Below are positions 51,788 through 61,876 of a DNA stretch of 64,000 bases, one piece after another. Position numbers and translations under genes: made by a program. The stretch is taken from NCBI GenBank assembly GCA_905221605.1, contig CAJNDS010002174.1, positions 549,858-613,857 of the forward strand. Reading direction: 5' to 3'. Numbering within the stretch: the stretch's first letter is position 1; each line of letters opens with the position of its first letter. The notes beneath the pieces are model-generated. The model was not told the origin of the DNA and ran no database searches. It was given only the letters and a program-made list of their open reading frames with translations. This DNA is from Symbiodinium natans (lineage: Eukaryota; Sar; Dinophyceae; Suessiales; Symbiodiniaceae).

Positions 51788-51993
51788 CAGGATGCCCAGT
51801 AGTACCCTTATTCCCTTTTTTTTTTTGGGGGGGGGGGGGGGGGTTTAGGGTTTAGGGTTTAGGGTTTAGGGTTTAGGGTTTAGGGTTTAGGGTTTAGGGT
51901 TTAGGGTTTAGGGTTTAGGTTCCCTTATACACCCCTTTAAGCAAAAAAAAGAAGGGGCACCCTGTTTAAGCCTTGGCTCCTGGGCAGCCTAGG
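51788..51993. mobile_element. family B element expanded by a TTTAGGG array
   Basis: Ends CAGGATGCCCAGTAG and CTGGGCAGCCTAGG. Between the poly-T/poly-G tract and GGTTCCCTTATA lie eleven TTTAGGG units (51844-51919); the homologous point in the 44683 copy has one TTTAGG. Flanking blocks are otherwise collinear. Confidence 0.9.
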
Positions 51994-52038
51994 TTCCTTG
52001 TTCTGCTGACGCATGCTTAAGGGAGAGTGGAAGAGTGA

Positions 52039-52145
52039 ATATAGGGACTCCTATAAAGGGATTATATAGGGACTCTTATAAAGGGATTATATAGGGACTC
52101 TTATAAAGGGATTATATAGGGACTCTTATAAAGGGATTATATAGG
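52039..52145. repeat. 25-bp tandem repeat, four units
   Basis: ATATAGGGACTCTTATAAAG plus GGATT, four copies from 52039, 52064, 52089 and 52114 and a partial fifth. Only the first has a substitution. Confidence 0.92.
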
Positions 52146-52431
52146 TGCCACAAGTCTGGTTCTTGCCTATTCTGCAGGAAGTCTTCTCCTCGTTCTAAGA
52201 AGTATTCATCTTGTTGTCGTTGGTACTGTTGCTCTTTCTCCTTCTCTTGCCCCTAGACCCTAAACCCTAAACCCTAAACCCCAAACCCCAAACCTAAACC
52301 CTAAACCCTAAAACCCTAAAACCCTAAACCCCTAAAACCCTAAAAACCCTAAAACCCTAAAACCCTAAAACCCTAAACCCTAAGCCCCAAGCCCTAAACC
52401 CTAAAACCCTGAACCCTAACAAGAAGCCCAG

Positions 52432-52508
52432 AAAGGCACGTGTCGTCTCTGGGTCCAACACCCTCGCGTCGCGGACGGCGTCGATCCGCAGGCTGAAGTT
52501 GTCTCTGT
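52432..52508 (+). CDS. mini-exon, basic hypothetical
   Basis: After AAGAAGCCCAG the plus strand reads KARVVSGSNTLASRTASIRR, then LKLSL. It lies between CCCTAAAA- and TTTAGGG-type arrays. Function unknown. Confidence 0.4.
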
Positions 52509-52565
52509 GGGGTTTAGGGTTATTTAGGGTTTAGGGTTTGGGGTTTGGGGTTTAGGGTTATTGAG

Positions 52566-52770
52566 GGTTTAGGGTTTTAGGGTTTTAGGGTTTTAGGGTT
52601 TTAGGGTTTTAGGGTTTTAGGGTTTTAGGGTTTTAGGGTTTTAGGGTTTTAGGGGGTTTTAGGGTTTTAGGGTTTTAGGGTTTTAGGGTTTTAGGGTTTT
52701 AGGGTTTTAGGGTTTTAGGGTTTTAGGGTTTTAGGGTTTTAGGGTTTTAGGGTTTTAGGGTTTTTAGGGT
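52566..52770. repeat. TTTTAGGG variant array
   Basis: About twenty-five octamers TTTTAGGG with one GGGGG interruption, then TTTGGGG units (52795-52845). A homogenised octamer variant. Confidence 0.96.
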
Positions 52771-52999
52771 TTACGGTTTGGGGTTTTGGGTTTAGGGTTT
52801 GGGGTTTGGGGTTTGGGGTTTGGGGTTTGGGGTTTGGGGTTTGGGGTAGGGTTTAGGGTGGTTAGTCACCCTGTGGGGTCAATGAGGAGGTTCCAGGGGG
52901 GCTTCAGAGTTTTGCGAGGTCGTAGCGCTTTGCCTTGGGAGCCCGGGTTTCCTGGGTCTTGGAGTACTATACTTTAATGCTTTTTTTTGGTTCTGGGTT

Positions 53000-53768
53000 C
53001 CTATTATAGCTACTTATACCTAAAAAGTATATACTTTTTTTCCAGGGTCTACTCCAAAGCTAAGTTTCGTTCAGCCGACCGGATAATTCACGAGAACCAG
53101 CACCGGGCAGGATTCTTAGGGGTAGGTAAGCGGTCTATTAGAACTGCCTTAGTAGGGTTTAGGATTAGGGTTTAGGATTAGGGTTTAGGGTTCAGGGTTC
53201 AAGGGTTCCTTCGGGAATTAGGAGCTCCAAGTGCCACTTTAACAGCGGCATCTTGTAAACGAAGCCTTTTCAGTGCGGCGCTCAGGGTTTAGGGTTTAGG
53301 GCTTAGGGTTTAGGGTTTAGGGTTCAGAAAAGTTCAGGGTTCATGCATTTGACAATTGGCCTGGCGCGACAAACTTCTTGCTCAAGCTTCGGTGTTTGGG
53401 TTTCACAGGGGGTTTCAGACATGCGACATGCGTGCCAAAGCGGCTTGAGTTTTGTGTTTTTCTGATTCTTGCGAACAATCGCCAGAGGAGTGCGGTTTCA
53501 GGCGGAATTAAACCTGGCAGAGCCCTATATTCGCAGGCGCAGCACATTGAGGATCTGCCCTGGAGTCCACTATGCCCCTGGACTCGCTCTCTCCCGTAGT
53601 CTAGGACCCTAAACCCCAAACCCTAGCGCTTTTGACCTTAAATGCGTACTGCTCATGCTCAGCGGGCCCGTAGATTTGTGGAAACGTGCTGCGCGGCCAG
53701 GCGCCCGCATACAGCTGGACGGGATCGGTTTACGAGGCTGCTCGTCGGAACATCTTCGCAAGAACGAG
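53000..53768. other. unassigned stretch
   Basis: Overlapping open frames on both strands (53378-53599 plus; 53619-53341 minus) without recognised similarity. Short TTTAGGG-like patches lie at 53155-53195 and 53285-53325. A family B-like fragment, GGTTCTGGGTTCC, is at 52990. Confidence 0.3.
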
Positions 53769-53897
53769 CTAGGATGCCCGGTAGTGCCCTTATCCTCTTT
53801 TTTTTGGGGGGGGAGGGGGAGGGGGTTAGGGTCCCTTACAACCTTTCAAGCAAAACACGGGCACCCCTTCGAAATCCTAGGCTACTAGGCAGCCTAG
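53769..53897. mobile_element. family B element
   Basis: Ends CTAGGATGCCCGGTAGTG and ACTAGGCAGCCTAG; poly-T and poly-G tract in the same place as other copies, with a single TTAGGGT next to it. The interior AAGCAAAACACGGGCACCCC is homologous to 44683. Confidence 0.85.
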
Positions 53898-53984
53898 TTC
53901 GTAATCCCTAAATCCGAGACCCTAAATCCCAGACAGCACGGGACCAACCCTTCACCTTCCCCCAACGTCTCATGTGCTACCCTT

Positions 53985-54180
53985 TGGCCCTTTTTTTCGT
54001 TCCAGGGTTCCCTTATAAATTACTCGATCAGTGTTAGGGATCCTTTTTGCTTTTTGGGTTATGGGCTTTCTTATATTATGAACAAAAAGGATCCTTTTTT
54101 CTTCCTAGGGGAACAGGGATTAAGAATTCACCAACCAAAAACAGGGTGCCCTTCTCATAACATGGTTTTTCTGGGGTACC
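53985..54180. mobile_element. family B-like element split by a family D insertion
   Basis: Left part CTACCCTTTGGCCC...GGGTTCCCTTATAAATTA; then a family D element at 54023-54124; then CACCAACCAAAAACAGGGTG and CCC. The two outer parts join to the same block order as intron 4 of the reductase. Confidence 0.75.
54023..54124 (+). mobile_element. family D element, nested copy
   Basis: CTCGATCAGTGTTAGGG to GGGGAACAGGGATTAAG, about three differences per 100 bp from 42579-42678, with AATT-like bases at both borders. Confidence 0.88.
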
Positions 54181-54184
54181 AAGC

Positions 54185-54800
54185 TAATCCAAGCACACCC
54201 TATTAGCCCTGTAAGCCTTCTTGGCTCATCCTTCCCTCTGCTAAAAAATCCCTGACATCAGGAGCCCTGGATGAAGTGTCTAGGAGCACCCATCTCTTAT
54301 AGTCTTTCTCGAGAACCAGGTCTTGCTCTTGTTTATCTACAACCCAAGGGAATATTGCACACATCATTCTTGACGAAGGTTCTAAGGGGAGTGGACACAT
54401 CCTTGAACTTTATCAGGAGCCCTGTAGCCTTCAACCTGCAACCTGGACCCTGGAAACCCTAAACCCTGAGCTTGAGCCCCTCGCCAAGAACCGAAGCTAC
54501 CCCTTGCAAGAGTGAAGCCCTGAGCTGTGGCCGATTCATATTTTGTTTGAACTGCACCCTCACCTCCTGCCCATCACCCACACACCCAAACGGGTGTTTG
54601 GGACAGTGCAATGAAGGTTTGCGTTGGGCAGGCCACAGACTGAAAGGAAAGACCTCCGAACTGACTGCAAAACCGGAAGCAAGTGCGCATGTGGACTACT
54701 GGTACCTCATGATCGCCTGGGACCCCAAACCCTAATGGTGGGAATACTGCAGTTTTTCGATTTCAAGAGTCCCTACATATAATATCGAGTGCGGCCTCCC
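54185..54800. other. repeat-poor stretch, no recognised gene
   Basis: Plus-strand frames at 54271-54462 and 54472-54735 have ordinary composition (LVYLQPKGILHTSFLTKVLR; LKGKTSELTAKPEASAHVDY) and could be exons, but no family is recognised. Confidence 0.3.
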
Positions 54801-54912
54801 TAAACCCTAAACCCTAAACCCTAAACCCTAAACCCTAAACCCTAAACCCTAAACCCTAAACCCTAAACCCTAAACCCTAAACCCTAAACCCTAAACCCTA
54901 AACCCTAAACCC
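54799..54912. repeat. interstitial CCCTAAA array
   Basis: Sixteen perfect CCCTAAA units. Confidence 0.97.
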
Positions 54913-56095
54913 AAACCCTAAACTGGCGACCTCTGTTGGGGCTCCCTTGAGCGGGGACAGGGAACTTTTTTGATCACAGTGGCTGACAGGCGACATCCAC
55001 CCTCCCAATGCGCGAAGGATAGCATGTCTTACCTATGCGTCGATATGAGCAGGTGCAGCAGGTCTCAAACAGAGGCTCCCAGAAGCGAACCTTTCGCTTC
55101 ACCCTGGACCTTGGGATGTTCCCCCCCGTGTACTAAAATCCATGAGAGGGATTATATTCGGACCAACCTAGCAACCTTTAAGACTGACAACTTAAACCCT
55201 TGAGCCTGAGTCCTACATCCAAGAAACCTTCAGCCTCACACCCTGTGCAGCTCTAACCCATTCAAGACTCGTAGCTCGTAAGTATCTTGGCTAGACTGCT
55301 AGACGGGACCAATAGCCGAGGCAGGAGACACGCAGCTGCGACCAGTTTGCACTGGAGGGGCTTAGGCTGTATAGGCAGCTTAGAAGTGTTTAGGAACCTA
55401 TGTTTGGGAGTTTGTGTTTCGGACTGGTAAATCCGTACGAACCTCAAGCTAACTGGCTGCAGCAACTGCAGCTTAGTTCAGGATGTAGGGTCGGGGTTTG
55501 GGCTTACAGGCGCTGGCACTTAACACGCGTAGAATAAACGCTATGCCCTAAACCTTAAACCCTAAACCCTAAACCCAGAGTTTCTGCAGCGGCACAACGT
55601 TTTTTTCAGCATTCGTCGACGCAGTCCAAGCATTTATTGAGTTCTCCTGCTGCAGCACTATGAAGTGCAGGGACTTCTCTAAGACTCGAAGCACGGTCGC
55701 CCGTTAGGAACTTTAGTCATTGTGGTTAACCCGCCATGCGAATCTCGATGCACTGGCCATGTGGTCATCATCCAGGATGTCATATTCCAGGGGAGAACCG
55801 GGAAGCAACATTGAGGGGGCCTAATACAGCTTGCAGCTGCAAGTCTTTTCGTTGGTGCTTTTGAGAGTTGCAACTTTAAGAGAGCTAGGAGGCCCGCAAC
55901 GCATCGCCAGACTGGAACCTCTCGAAACCTCCAAGCTTCTATACCAGACCTTTAGGGTTTAGGGTTTAGGGTTTAGGGAAGCCCGTGGGATTCACGACGG
56001 CTGAGACCAAAACTAGCACTCGTCGCCGCTGTTCTCTCCAGGGCCTGCAGATCCTCGACCCCCTGCCCCCCCCCCCCCCCCCCCCCACAAACCCT
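54913..56095. other. repeat-poor stretch, no recognised gene
   Basis: Open frames on both strands are short and unconvincing. A solo piece of the 58070 element end (CTTGGGATGTTCCCCCCC) is at 55108-55126. Short arrays lie at 55548-55575 and 55950-55977. Confidence 0.3.
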
Positions 56096-56593
56096 AGAAC
56101 CCCTAAACCCTAAACCCTAAACCCTAAACCCTAAACCCTAAACCCTAAACCCTAAACCCTAGAACTCTGAACCGCAAATCCCCACCCTCGACCTTCAACC
56201 CTAAGCCCTATAGACTCCAAACCCCTGAGCCCAAGAGCTTCTGGAACCTGTAGACCTGCGACCAAGAGCCCGATGAAGTTTGGAAGCCCTGAATGGTGAA
56301 GCCCTAATCCCCTAATCCCCTGAACCCTAAACCCTAAACCCTAAACCCTAAACCCTAAACCCTAAATGCAGGGAGACCAGGGGCTCTAGCGAAACCCTCA
56401 AGGGTTTACCCTAAAGGGTTTAGGTTTAGGGTTTAGGGTTTACGACTTAAGCCCTAAACATGACTTGTTCTCCGTCGCGGGGGTTGAGAGTTTCTTAGGG
56501 TTGGAAATGGGCATCTCGGGCATCATGGGGTTCAGGGTTGCTCAAGTGTGTTATGTCAACCACCTTGAGCCCTAAACCCTACCGAAACCCCTA

Positions 56594-56701
56594 GGGTTTA
56601 GGGTTTAGGGTTTAGGGTTTAGGGTTTAGGGTTTAGGGTTTAGGGTTTAGGGTTTAGGGTTTAGGGTTTAGGGTTTAGGGTTTAGGGTTTAGGGTTTAGG
56701 G
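56594..56701. repeat. interstitial TTTAGGG array
   Basis: Fifteen perfect TTTAGGG units. Arrays of the opposite orientation lie at 56105-56160 and 56325-56366. Confidence 0.97.
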
Positions 56702-56956
56702 GTATAAACCCTGAACCATAGCGGGAACCGAGGCAACGAACGCCCCCAACGGTCAAGCAGAGACGACTGCGACTCATTTGCTCTGAGACCTGGCCGAACG
56801 AAGTGAAGTAGGGTTAGGGTTCAGGGTTTAGGGTTTAGGGTTTAGGGTTTAGGGTTTAGGGTTTGGTGAGTGTATATACCGATTGTCCTTTTGGGGGTAA
56901 AAGAAAATTCTACCCTACTTCAAGTGAGACGCGCACCCGGCAAGATCGTCGGCTCT

Positions 56957-57070
56957 ACTTGGAGGTTCAAGGGTACTTATATAGTAGGGCTTGAAGTAGG
57001 GTAGCTATGGTTGTAACCTGATTTAGGGGACTTAAACAGTCCTACTTACAAGTAGTCGTGAACCTCCAAG
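56957..57070. mobile_element. family E element, array-free copy
   Basis: Ends ACTTGGAGGTTCAAGGG and GTGAACCTCCAAG, 114 bp, without any TTTAGGG unit inside. A TTTAGGG array begins about 20 bp beyond its right end. Confidence 0.8.
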
Positions 57071-57443
57071 AAATTGTAGTTTAGAGTTTAGGGTTTAGGA
57101 TTTAGGGTTTAGGGTTTAGGGTTTAGGGTTTAGGGTTTAGGGTTTGGGGCTTAGGGTTTGGGGCTTAGGGCTGAAAGGGTTGAACCTTCTGAACCTTGAC
57201 GAATCCAAGCCCCTTACCCATCCAGGGGCCAGTAGCCCTAAACCCTAAACCCTCCTAAACCCCAAACCCCAAACCCCAAACCCTAAACCCTAAACCCTAA
57301 ACCCTAAACCCTAAACCCTAAACCCTAAACCCTAAACCCTAAACCAAGGCTTCAAAACGCAGTACAAACTCAGGAATCCCCCGCACCCCACACCCTCCTA
57401 AACCCCAAGCCCTAAACCCTAAACCCCAAACCCCAAACCCTCG

Positions 57444-57538
57444 GCCCGTTACGCGGCTTGCGTGGCTCAACACGAGCCACAACCTTGCCCGTCAGCGTCC
57501 TCAAGAGACGCTTGAATCTGGCCTTCGAAATGCAGCAG
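57444..57538 (+). CDS. exon, helical hypothetical
   Basis: Plus strand reads LAWLNTSHNLARQRPQETLE, then SGLRNAA, and ends at GCAG|GCACAGG, a GC donor. A CCCTAAA/CCCCAAA array precedes it and TTTAGGG-like sequence follows. Function unknown. Confidence 0.45.
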
Positions 57539-57684
57539 GCACAGGCTTAGGGTATTTAGAGTTGAGGGTTTAGTGTTTAGGGTTTAGGGCCTCGTATTGC
57601 TCCCAATCTAGGGTTTCCGAAAGTTGGGGTGCCTATTTTTGGTGGTCCGTCCATATGACGGTTTTTTAAATATACTTGGGACCT

Positions 57685-58023
57685 TAAACCCTAAACCCTA
57701 AACCCTAAACCCTAAACCCTAAACCCTAAACCCTAAACCCTAAACCCTATACCCTATACCCTATAAACCCTAAACCCTAAACCCTATTTTGGGAAATGCC
57801 CGTAGAACCGATTAAAACCCTCCATAAGCCTCATAGACCCGTGAGCCCCAGAAGGTTTTTGAGCCTTGCGGCGAGAAGCCAAGGACTTCCACCCTAAACC
57901 CTAAACCCTAAACCCTAAACCCTAAACCCTAAACCCTAAACCCTAAACCCTAAACCCTAAACCCTAAACCCTAAACCCTAAACCCTAAACCCTAAACTAA
58001 ACCCTAAACCCTAAACCCTAAAC
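57685..58023. repeat. two CCCTAAA arrays
   Basis: 57685-57787 (about fourteen units, with CCCTATA variants) and 57894-58023 (about eighteen units), separated by about 105 bp of unique sequence. Confidence 0.95.
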
Positions 58024-58069
58024 TTCCCATTTACCCGGGAGAGCCGAAGCTTTCGCTGTAAGGTTGAGG

Positions 58070-58264
58070 GTTATAAGTTGGGATGTTCCCCCGTATACTA
58101 ACAGGCCTTAAACCCTAAACCCTAAACCCTAAACCCTAAACCCTAAACCCTAAACCCTAAACCCTAAACCCTAAACCCTAAACCCTACTAGGGCCTGTAG
58201 TACCCCCAAATTATAATCCCTACTCAGGCCTGTTAGTAGAAGGGGGAACATCCCAAGTTATAAG
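58070..58264. mobile_element. inverted-repeat element with ~37-bp arms and a CCCTAAA array in the loop
   Basis: Arms TTATAAGTTGGGATGTTCCC... and ...GGGAACATCCCAAGTTATAA, extending through ACTAACAGGCCT, are nearly identical inverted repeats. The loop is about eleven CCCTAAA units (58109-58187) plus a CCTACTAGGGCC segment. Confidence 0.88.
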
Positions 58265-58734
58265 GGCTGCGTAGGAGCTAGAAGCTGGGCAGAATGTGTG
58301 AGACAAAGATGCCCGTTTGCCGCCAGGCACGCGCGAACGCTCAGTGAACATTAAAACCTAAATCCAACCCGAAACCCGAAGCCCGACACCCTAAACCCTT
58401 AAACCCCTAAACCCTAAACCTCAAACCCTAACCCCTAACCCTATAGACCCTAATCCCTAGCCTTGCTCCGTGCCGAAGGCCTGCGCAAGTCGTGGCACAG
58501 CCACTGCTGTGGGAAAAAACAACATTTCTGGGAGTTGCCAACATATGGGGTTTACGAACACAGGGGATCCCGAAGATAAACCCCCAAATAGTAGGATCCT
58601 CTTAGAATAACAGGCCCCCGCCCCCCGCCCCCAAGAATAATGGAAGGGGGTCTATTATTTCCCGGGCTGGGAGGGAGGGGGGTGGGGGAGGTGCGCGGAA
58701 CGGAAAGGGGCTGTCCTCTTGTGTCCTGTTCGAC

Positions 58735-59170
58735 TCCTCTTCTTGGCTTGCTTGCTGTGCTTATCCCCGCCGGGCTTTCCATTATTTTGGGGTAGTAGTC
58801 CCAAACTCTGGCGCCTGAGTTCCGGCCACGTATATAAGGGGTAGGTCAGGAGCGAATGATGAGAAGTAGTAAGGAATCGCAGTTTTCTGCTGCAGCCAGT
58901 GCGCGTGGGCAATTCCTTAAGCAAGCCAAGCTCTCTGTGCTTATCGTCATGGTGGGCCCGCCGGACTTTCCCACTATTTTAGGGGGTTTTGTTAGTCCCA
59001 AACTCTGGTCCCCCGTAAGGGGTCAGGAGCGAATGATTTGGGCATCGATCCTAGACGCGAAGTAGTAAGGAATCACAGTTTTCTGTTGCAGCCTCCAACT
59101 CCAAAAACATCCGAGAGCACGTCTTAGAATTACTTCAGCAATTCAAAATCTCTGTGCTTCTCATCCCCGC
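58735..59170 (+). CDS. tandemly duplicated exon-like unit
   Basis: A ~196-bp segment is present two to three times. TTTTCTGCTGCAG (58883-58895) and TTTTCTGTTGCAG (59079-59091) are good acceptors at the same position of each copy. The following frames read SARGQFLKQAKLSVLIVMVG and SNSKNIREHVLELLQQFKIS, then VLLI, and both end in a similar hydrophobic stretch. GGTCAGGAGCGAATGAT and AAGTAGTAAGGAATC are shared upstream. The third, leftmost copy is partial (near 58735-58800). This suggests exon duplication in an unknown plus-strand gene; donors are unresolved. Confidence 0.4.
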
Positions 59171-60002
59171 GGGCCGGCGGTCTTTCCATTGTTCCTGTAG
59201 GCGCCAGCATTTCCAATTTTTTTGGGCCTCCAATTGTCTTCTTAAAATTGCCCCGGGGGGGGGGGGGGTCTGGTGTGTTTTTGGGGCTTTGGCTCCCGTA
59301 ATGGAAAGTAGTCTTGCCGGACGGTTTGGGCCGAGAAATACTTTCTTCAAATTTCGGGAGTTTTATGAATCAGATCCTCAGATGAAGGACACCAATATAA
59401 GGTACCCCTAGTTTCGGAAACCCCCCCATATGTCGGATTGTTCTGCTGATGCCAAAGATGCTAAGAGAGGTTGCTCTTTCAAAACGTGCTTCGGCTCGCG
59501 TGGCTCACAGTGTAGCAGGCAAGCAACGAAAACATGGTCATGACCCACCATGACCTTGCAGCTGATCCAGCAAGGTTTAGGGTTTAGGGTTTATAGGGTT
59601 TGAGCGTTTGAGGGTTTAGGGTTTCGGGTTTAGGGTTTAGACCCATCTAACTCCCCCCAGCCCCCAAAGGACAGCTCGGGGCCTGAATCCCAGTGTCTAC
59701 TGTAGTTTCACCCCAACAACACCTAAGTCGTTAGAACAGGGTTTTGCGGGGTTATTTTGGTATAATTCTAGAGGGACGGAAAGGGAACATGATTAGGAAA
59801 AAATCCGACCCCTAGCTTACCACCTACCAGCAAGGAAAAGCAGAGATTCGCACACCCGTCCGCCGCACCTCCGTTTTGAAAGGGTAGGAGAACAAGCCAG
59901 TGACGCTGAATCCACGAGAGCAGCCCTTAAGACCCGTTTGGGACCTTGTATGTTCCCTGGAAGTAAGGGAGCTCCCCTTACAAGACCAGGCGTGGAGGGC
60001 TT

Positions 60003-60088
60003 CAAACCCTAAACCCTAAACCCTAAACCCTAAACCCTAAACCCTAAACCCTAAACCCTAAACCCTAAACCCTAAACCCTAAACCCTC
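60003..60088. repeat. interstitial CCCTAAA array
   Basis: Twelve perfect CCCTAAA units. Confidence 0.97.
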
Positions 60089-60141
60089 ACATTTTTTCGA
60101 GCAAACTCAAGGCTTGAGGTTTCCCGAGCCCCATCGCCCTC

Positions 60142-60243
60142 ATCCCTACAGTCCCTTTATGTTCTTCGGGGTGAAGGTTCCCTTATAAGCACCTTAAGCA
60201 ACAACAGGCACCCTTGATAATCCCATGTTCCTGGGCAACCTAG
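60142..60243. mobile_element. decayed family B element
   Basis: GTCCCTTTATGTTCTTCGGG, GGTTCCCTTATAAGCACC, CAGGCACCC and CTGGGCAACCTAG keep the family B block order; the left terminus is eroded. Confidence 0.65.
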
Positions 60244-60408
60244 CTAGAAACCCTAAACCCTGAACCCTGAACCCTGAACCCTGAACCCTCACGGCTTCTG
60301 GCTTCAGGGGGCATGCTTTCGGCTTCTTTTGCGGGGCTTTGCACTCCACACGCTGGATTTAGGGTTCGGGGTTTAGGGTGTGGGGTTTAACCCTAAACCC
60401 TAAGCCTT

Positions 60409-60500
60409 AAACCCTAGAGACCCTAGAGACCCTAGAGACGCTAGAGACCCTAGAGACCCTAGAGACCCTAAGACCCTAAGACCCTAAAACCCTAAAACCC
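60409..60500. repeat. CCCTAGAGA variant array
   Basis: About seven CCCTAGAGA nonamers grading into CCCTAAGA and CCCTAAAA, so successive variants are arranged in order. Confidence 0.9.
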
Positions 60501-60503
60501 GAG

Positions 60504-60575
60504 TCCAAAACCACGAGCCTGGAATGGTCAAGCTGCTGGCTGAGGGACGGCTGGTAACCCGAAAAGCCCAAGAAG
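60504..60575 (+). CDS. mini-exon, helical hypothetical
   Basis: Reads EPGMVKLLAEGRLVTRKAQE and ends GAAG|GTTTAGGG; the donor GT is the first base pair of a TTTAGGG array. Flanked on the left by a CCCTAAAA array. Function unknown. Confidence 0.45.
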
Positions 60576-60702
60576 GTTTAGGGTTTAGGGTTTAGGGTTT
60601 AGGGCTTAGGGTTAGGGTTTAAGGTTTCGGGTTTCGGGTTTCGGGTTTCGGGTTTAGGGTTTAGGGTTTAGGGTTTAGGGTTTAGGGTTTAGGGTTTAGG
60701 GT
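60576..60702. repeat. TTTAGGG array with TTTCGGG block
   Basis: TTTAGGG units enclosing four TTTCGGG variants (60623-60652), then eight perfect units. Confidence 0.95.
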
Positions 60703-60718
60703 TTTGGTCTGCCCACAG

Positions 60719-60752
60719 GCGATGGACGCCCGCTCAAAAGAAGAGCGCGATG
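60719..60752 (+). CDS. mini-exon candidate
   Basis: TCTGCCCACAG provides a good acceptor after the array; the plus strand reads AMDARSKEERD up to a possible donor GAT|GTCCGG. Very short, but composition and borders fit the series. Function unknown. Confidence 0.35.
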
Positions 60753-61436
60753 TCCGGGCCTGAGTTACTCTTTCTTCTGGCCGTGCTTCGGAAGCATTCA
60801 ATGGTACCCGAAACCCTATAAGCCCTAAGCCCCAAAGCCCGAAGCCTAAACCCTACACGTTGTTCGGGCTGTACGGATTTTTTATGCTTGGGGCCCTAAA
60901 CCCGAAACCCTAAACCCTCCTAAACCCTAAACCCTTAACCCTAAACCCTTAATCCCAAAACCCTAAACCCGGAACTTTAAGCCCTCAACCCCACTTTCAT
61001 TGGGAGCAGTCCCCAGAGCCTGCAAGATACCTGAGGCCTTAAGCTCGAGAGGTTTGGGGGGTTTGAGATTTAGGGTTTCGGCTTTAGGGTTTTGGGTTTT
61101 GGGTTGGCGGGTGAAGGGTTTAGGGTTAGGGTTTTACATCTCGGGTTTTGGGTTTGGGGTCCAGGGTTTAGGGTTTAGGGCGAAGACCCTGAACAACACA
61201 CAGTCGCAGTCGAAGCCAAGCCAGCAGTTACTCGACTGCCTGAATTTGCCAAATGCGTTGAGACTTCAGAGCATGCACGGTCCTAGAGGCCATGTCGAAA
61301 CAAAACAACACAAACCCAGAAAATCTCTAGACCCCCAGAACCCCTCCCAAGCCCCTTAAAATGCCAAAGCAACAAACAGAGCCCTATAATCTCCAACCTC
61401 CTTGATCAACCCTCCTACACCCAAAACCCAAACCCC

Positions 61437-61558
61437 AACCCTAAACCCTAAACCCTAAACCCTAAACCCTAAACCCTAAACCCTAAACCCTAAACCCTAA
61501 ACCCTAAACCCTAAACCCTAAACCCTAAACCCTAAACCCTAAACCTAAACCCTAAACC
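61437..61558. repeat. interstitial CCCTAAA array
   Basis: About seventeen CCCTAAA units with one shortened unit. Confidence 0.97.
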
Positions 61559-61605
61559 CCCTTGAACCCCAAGAGCCCCCCGAAAGCCCCCCCCCCCCCC
61601 CCCAG

Positions 61606-61665
61606 TGCAAAGGCTGCTGAGAAGCATGCGCTCGAGGCCGCTTTCGAGCAGGCAAGGGCCTTAAG
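61606..61665 (+). CDS. mini-exon, helical hypothetical
   Basis: A 16-17 nt poly-C tract plus AG forms the acceptor, and CTTAAG|GCGATTTG the GC donor. It reads AKAAEKHALEAAFEQARALR, a typical amphipathic helix. Last exon-like segment before the satellite. Function unknown. Confidence 0.5.
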
Positions 61666-61742
61666 GCGATTTGGGTTTCGGGTTTCGGGCTGTGGCTTTG
61701 GGCGTTGGCAGGCTCCATTTCTCTTTAGCTTCCTGAGGAATC

Positions 61743-61830
61743 TATAGATATATAGAACGAAAAAAATTATATATATATATATATAAATGTATAATTATAA
61801 TGAATATATATATATATAGATATATATGTG
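61743..61830. repeat. TA-rich tract
   Basis: Repeated ATATATAT blocks separated by short A/T-rich spacers, just before the satellite. Confidence 0.9.
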
Positions 61831-61876
61831 AGGCAGGAACCTTTATGTATTATGTGGCGTTCCTTTTTTTGGGGAC

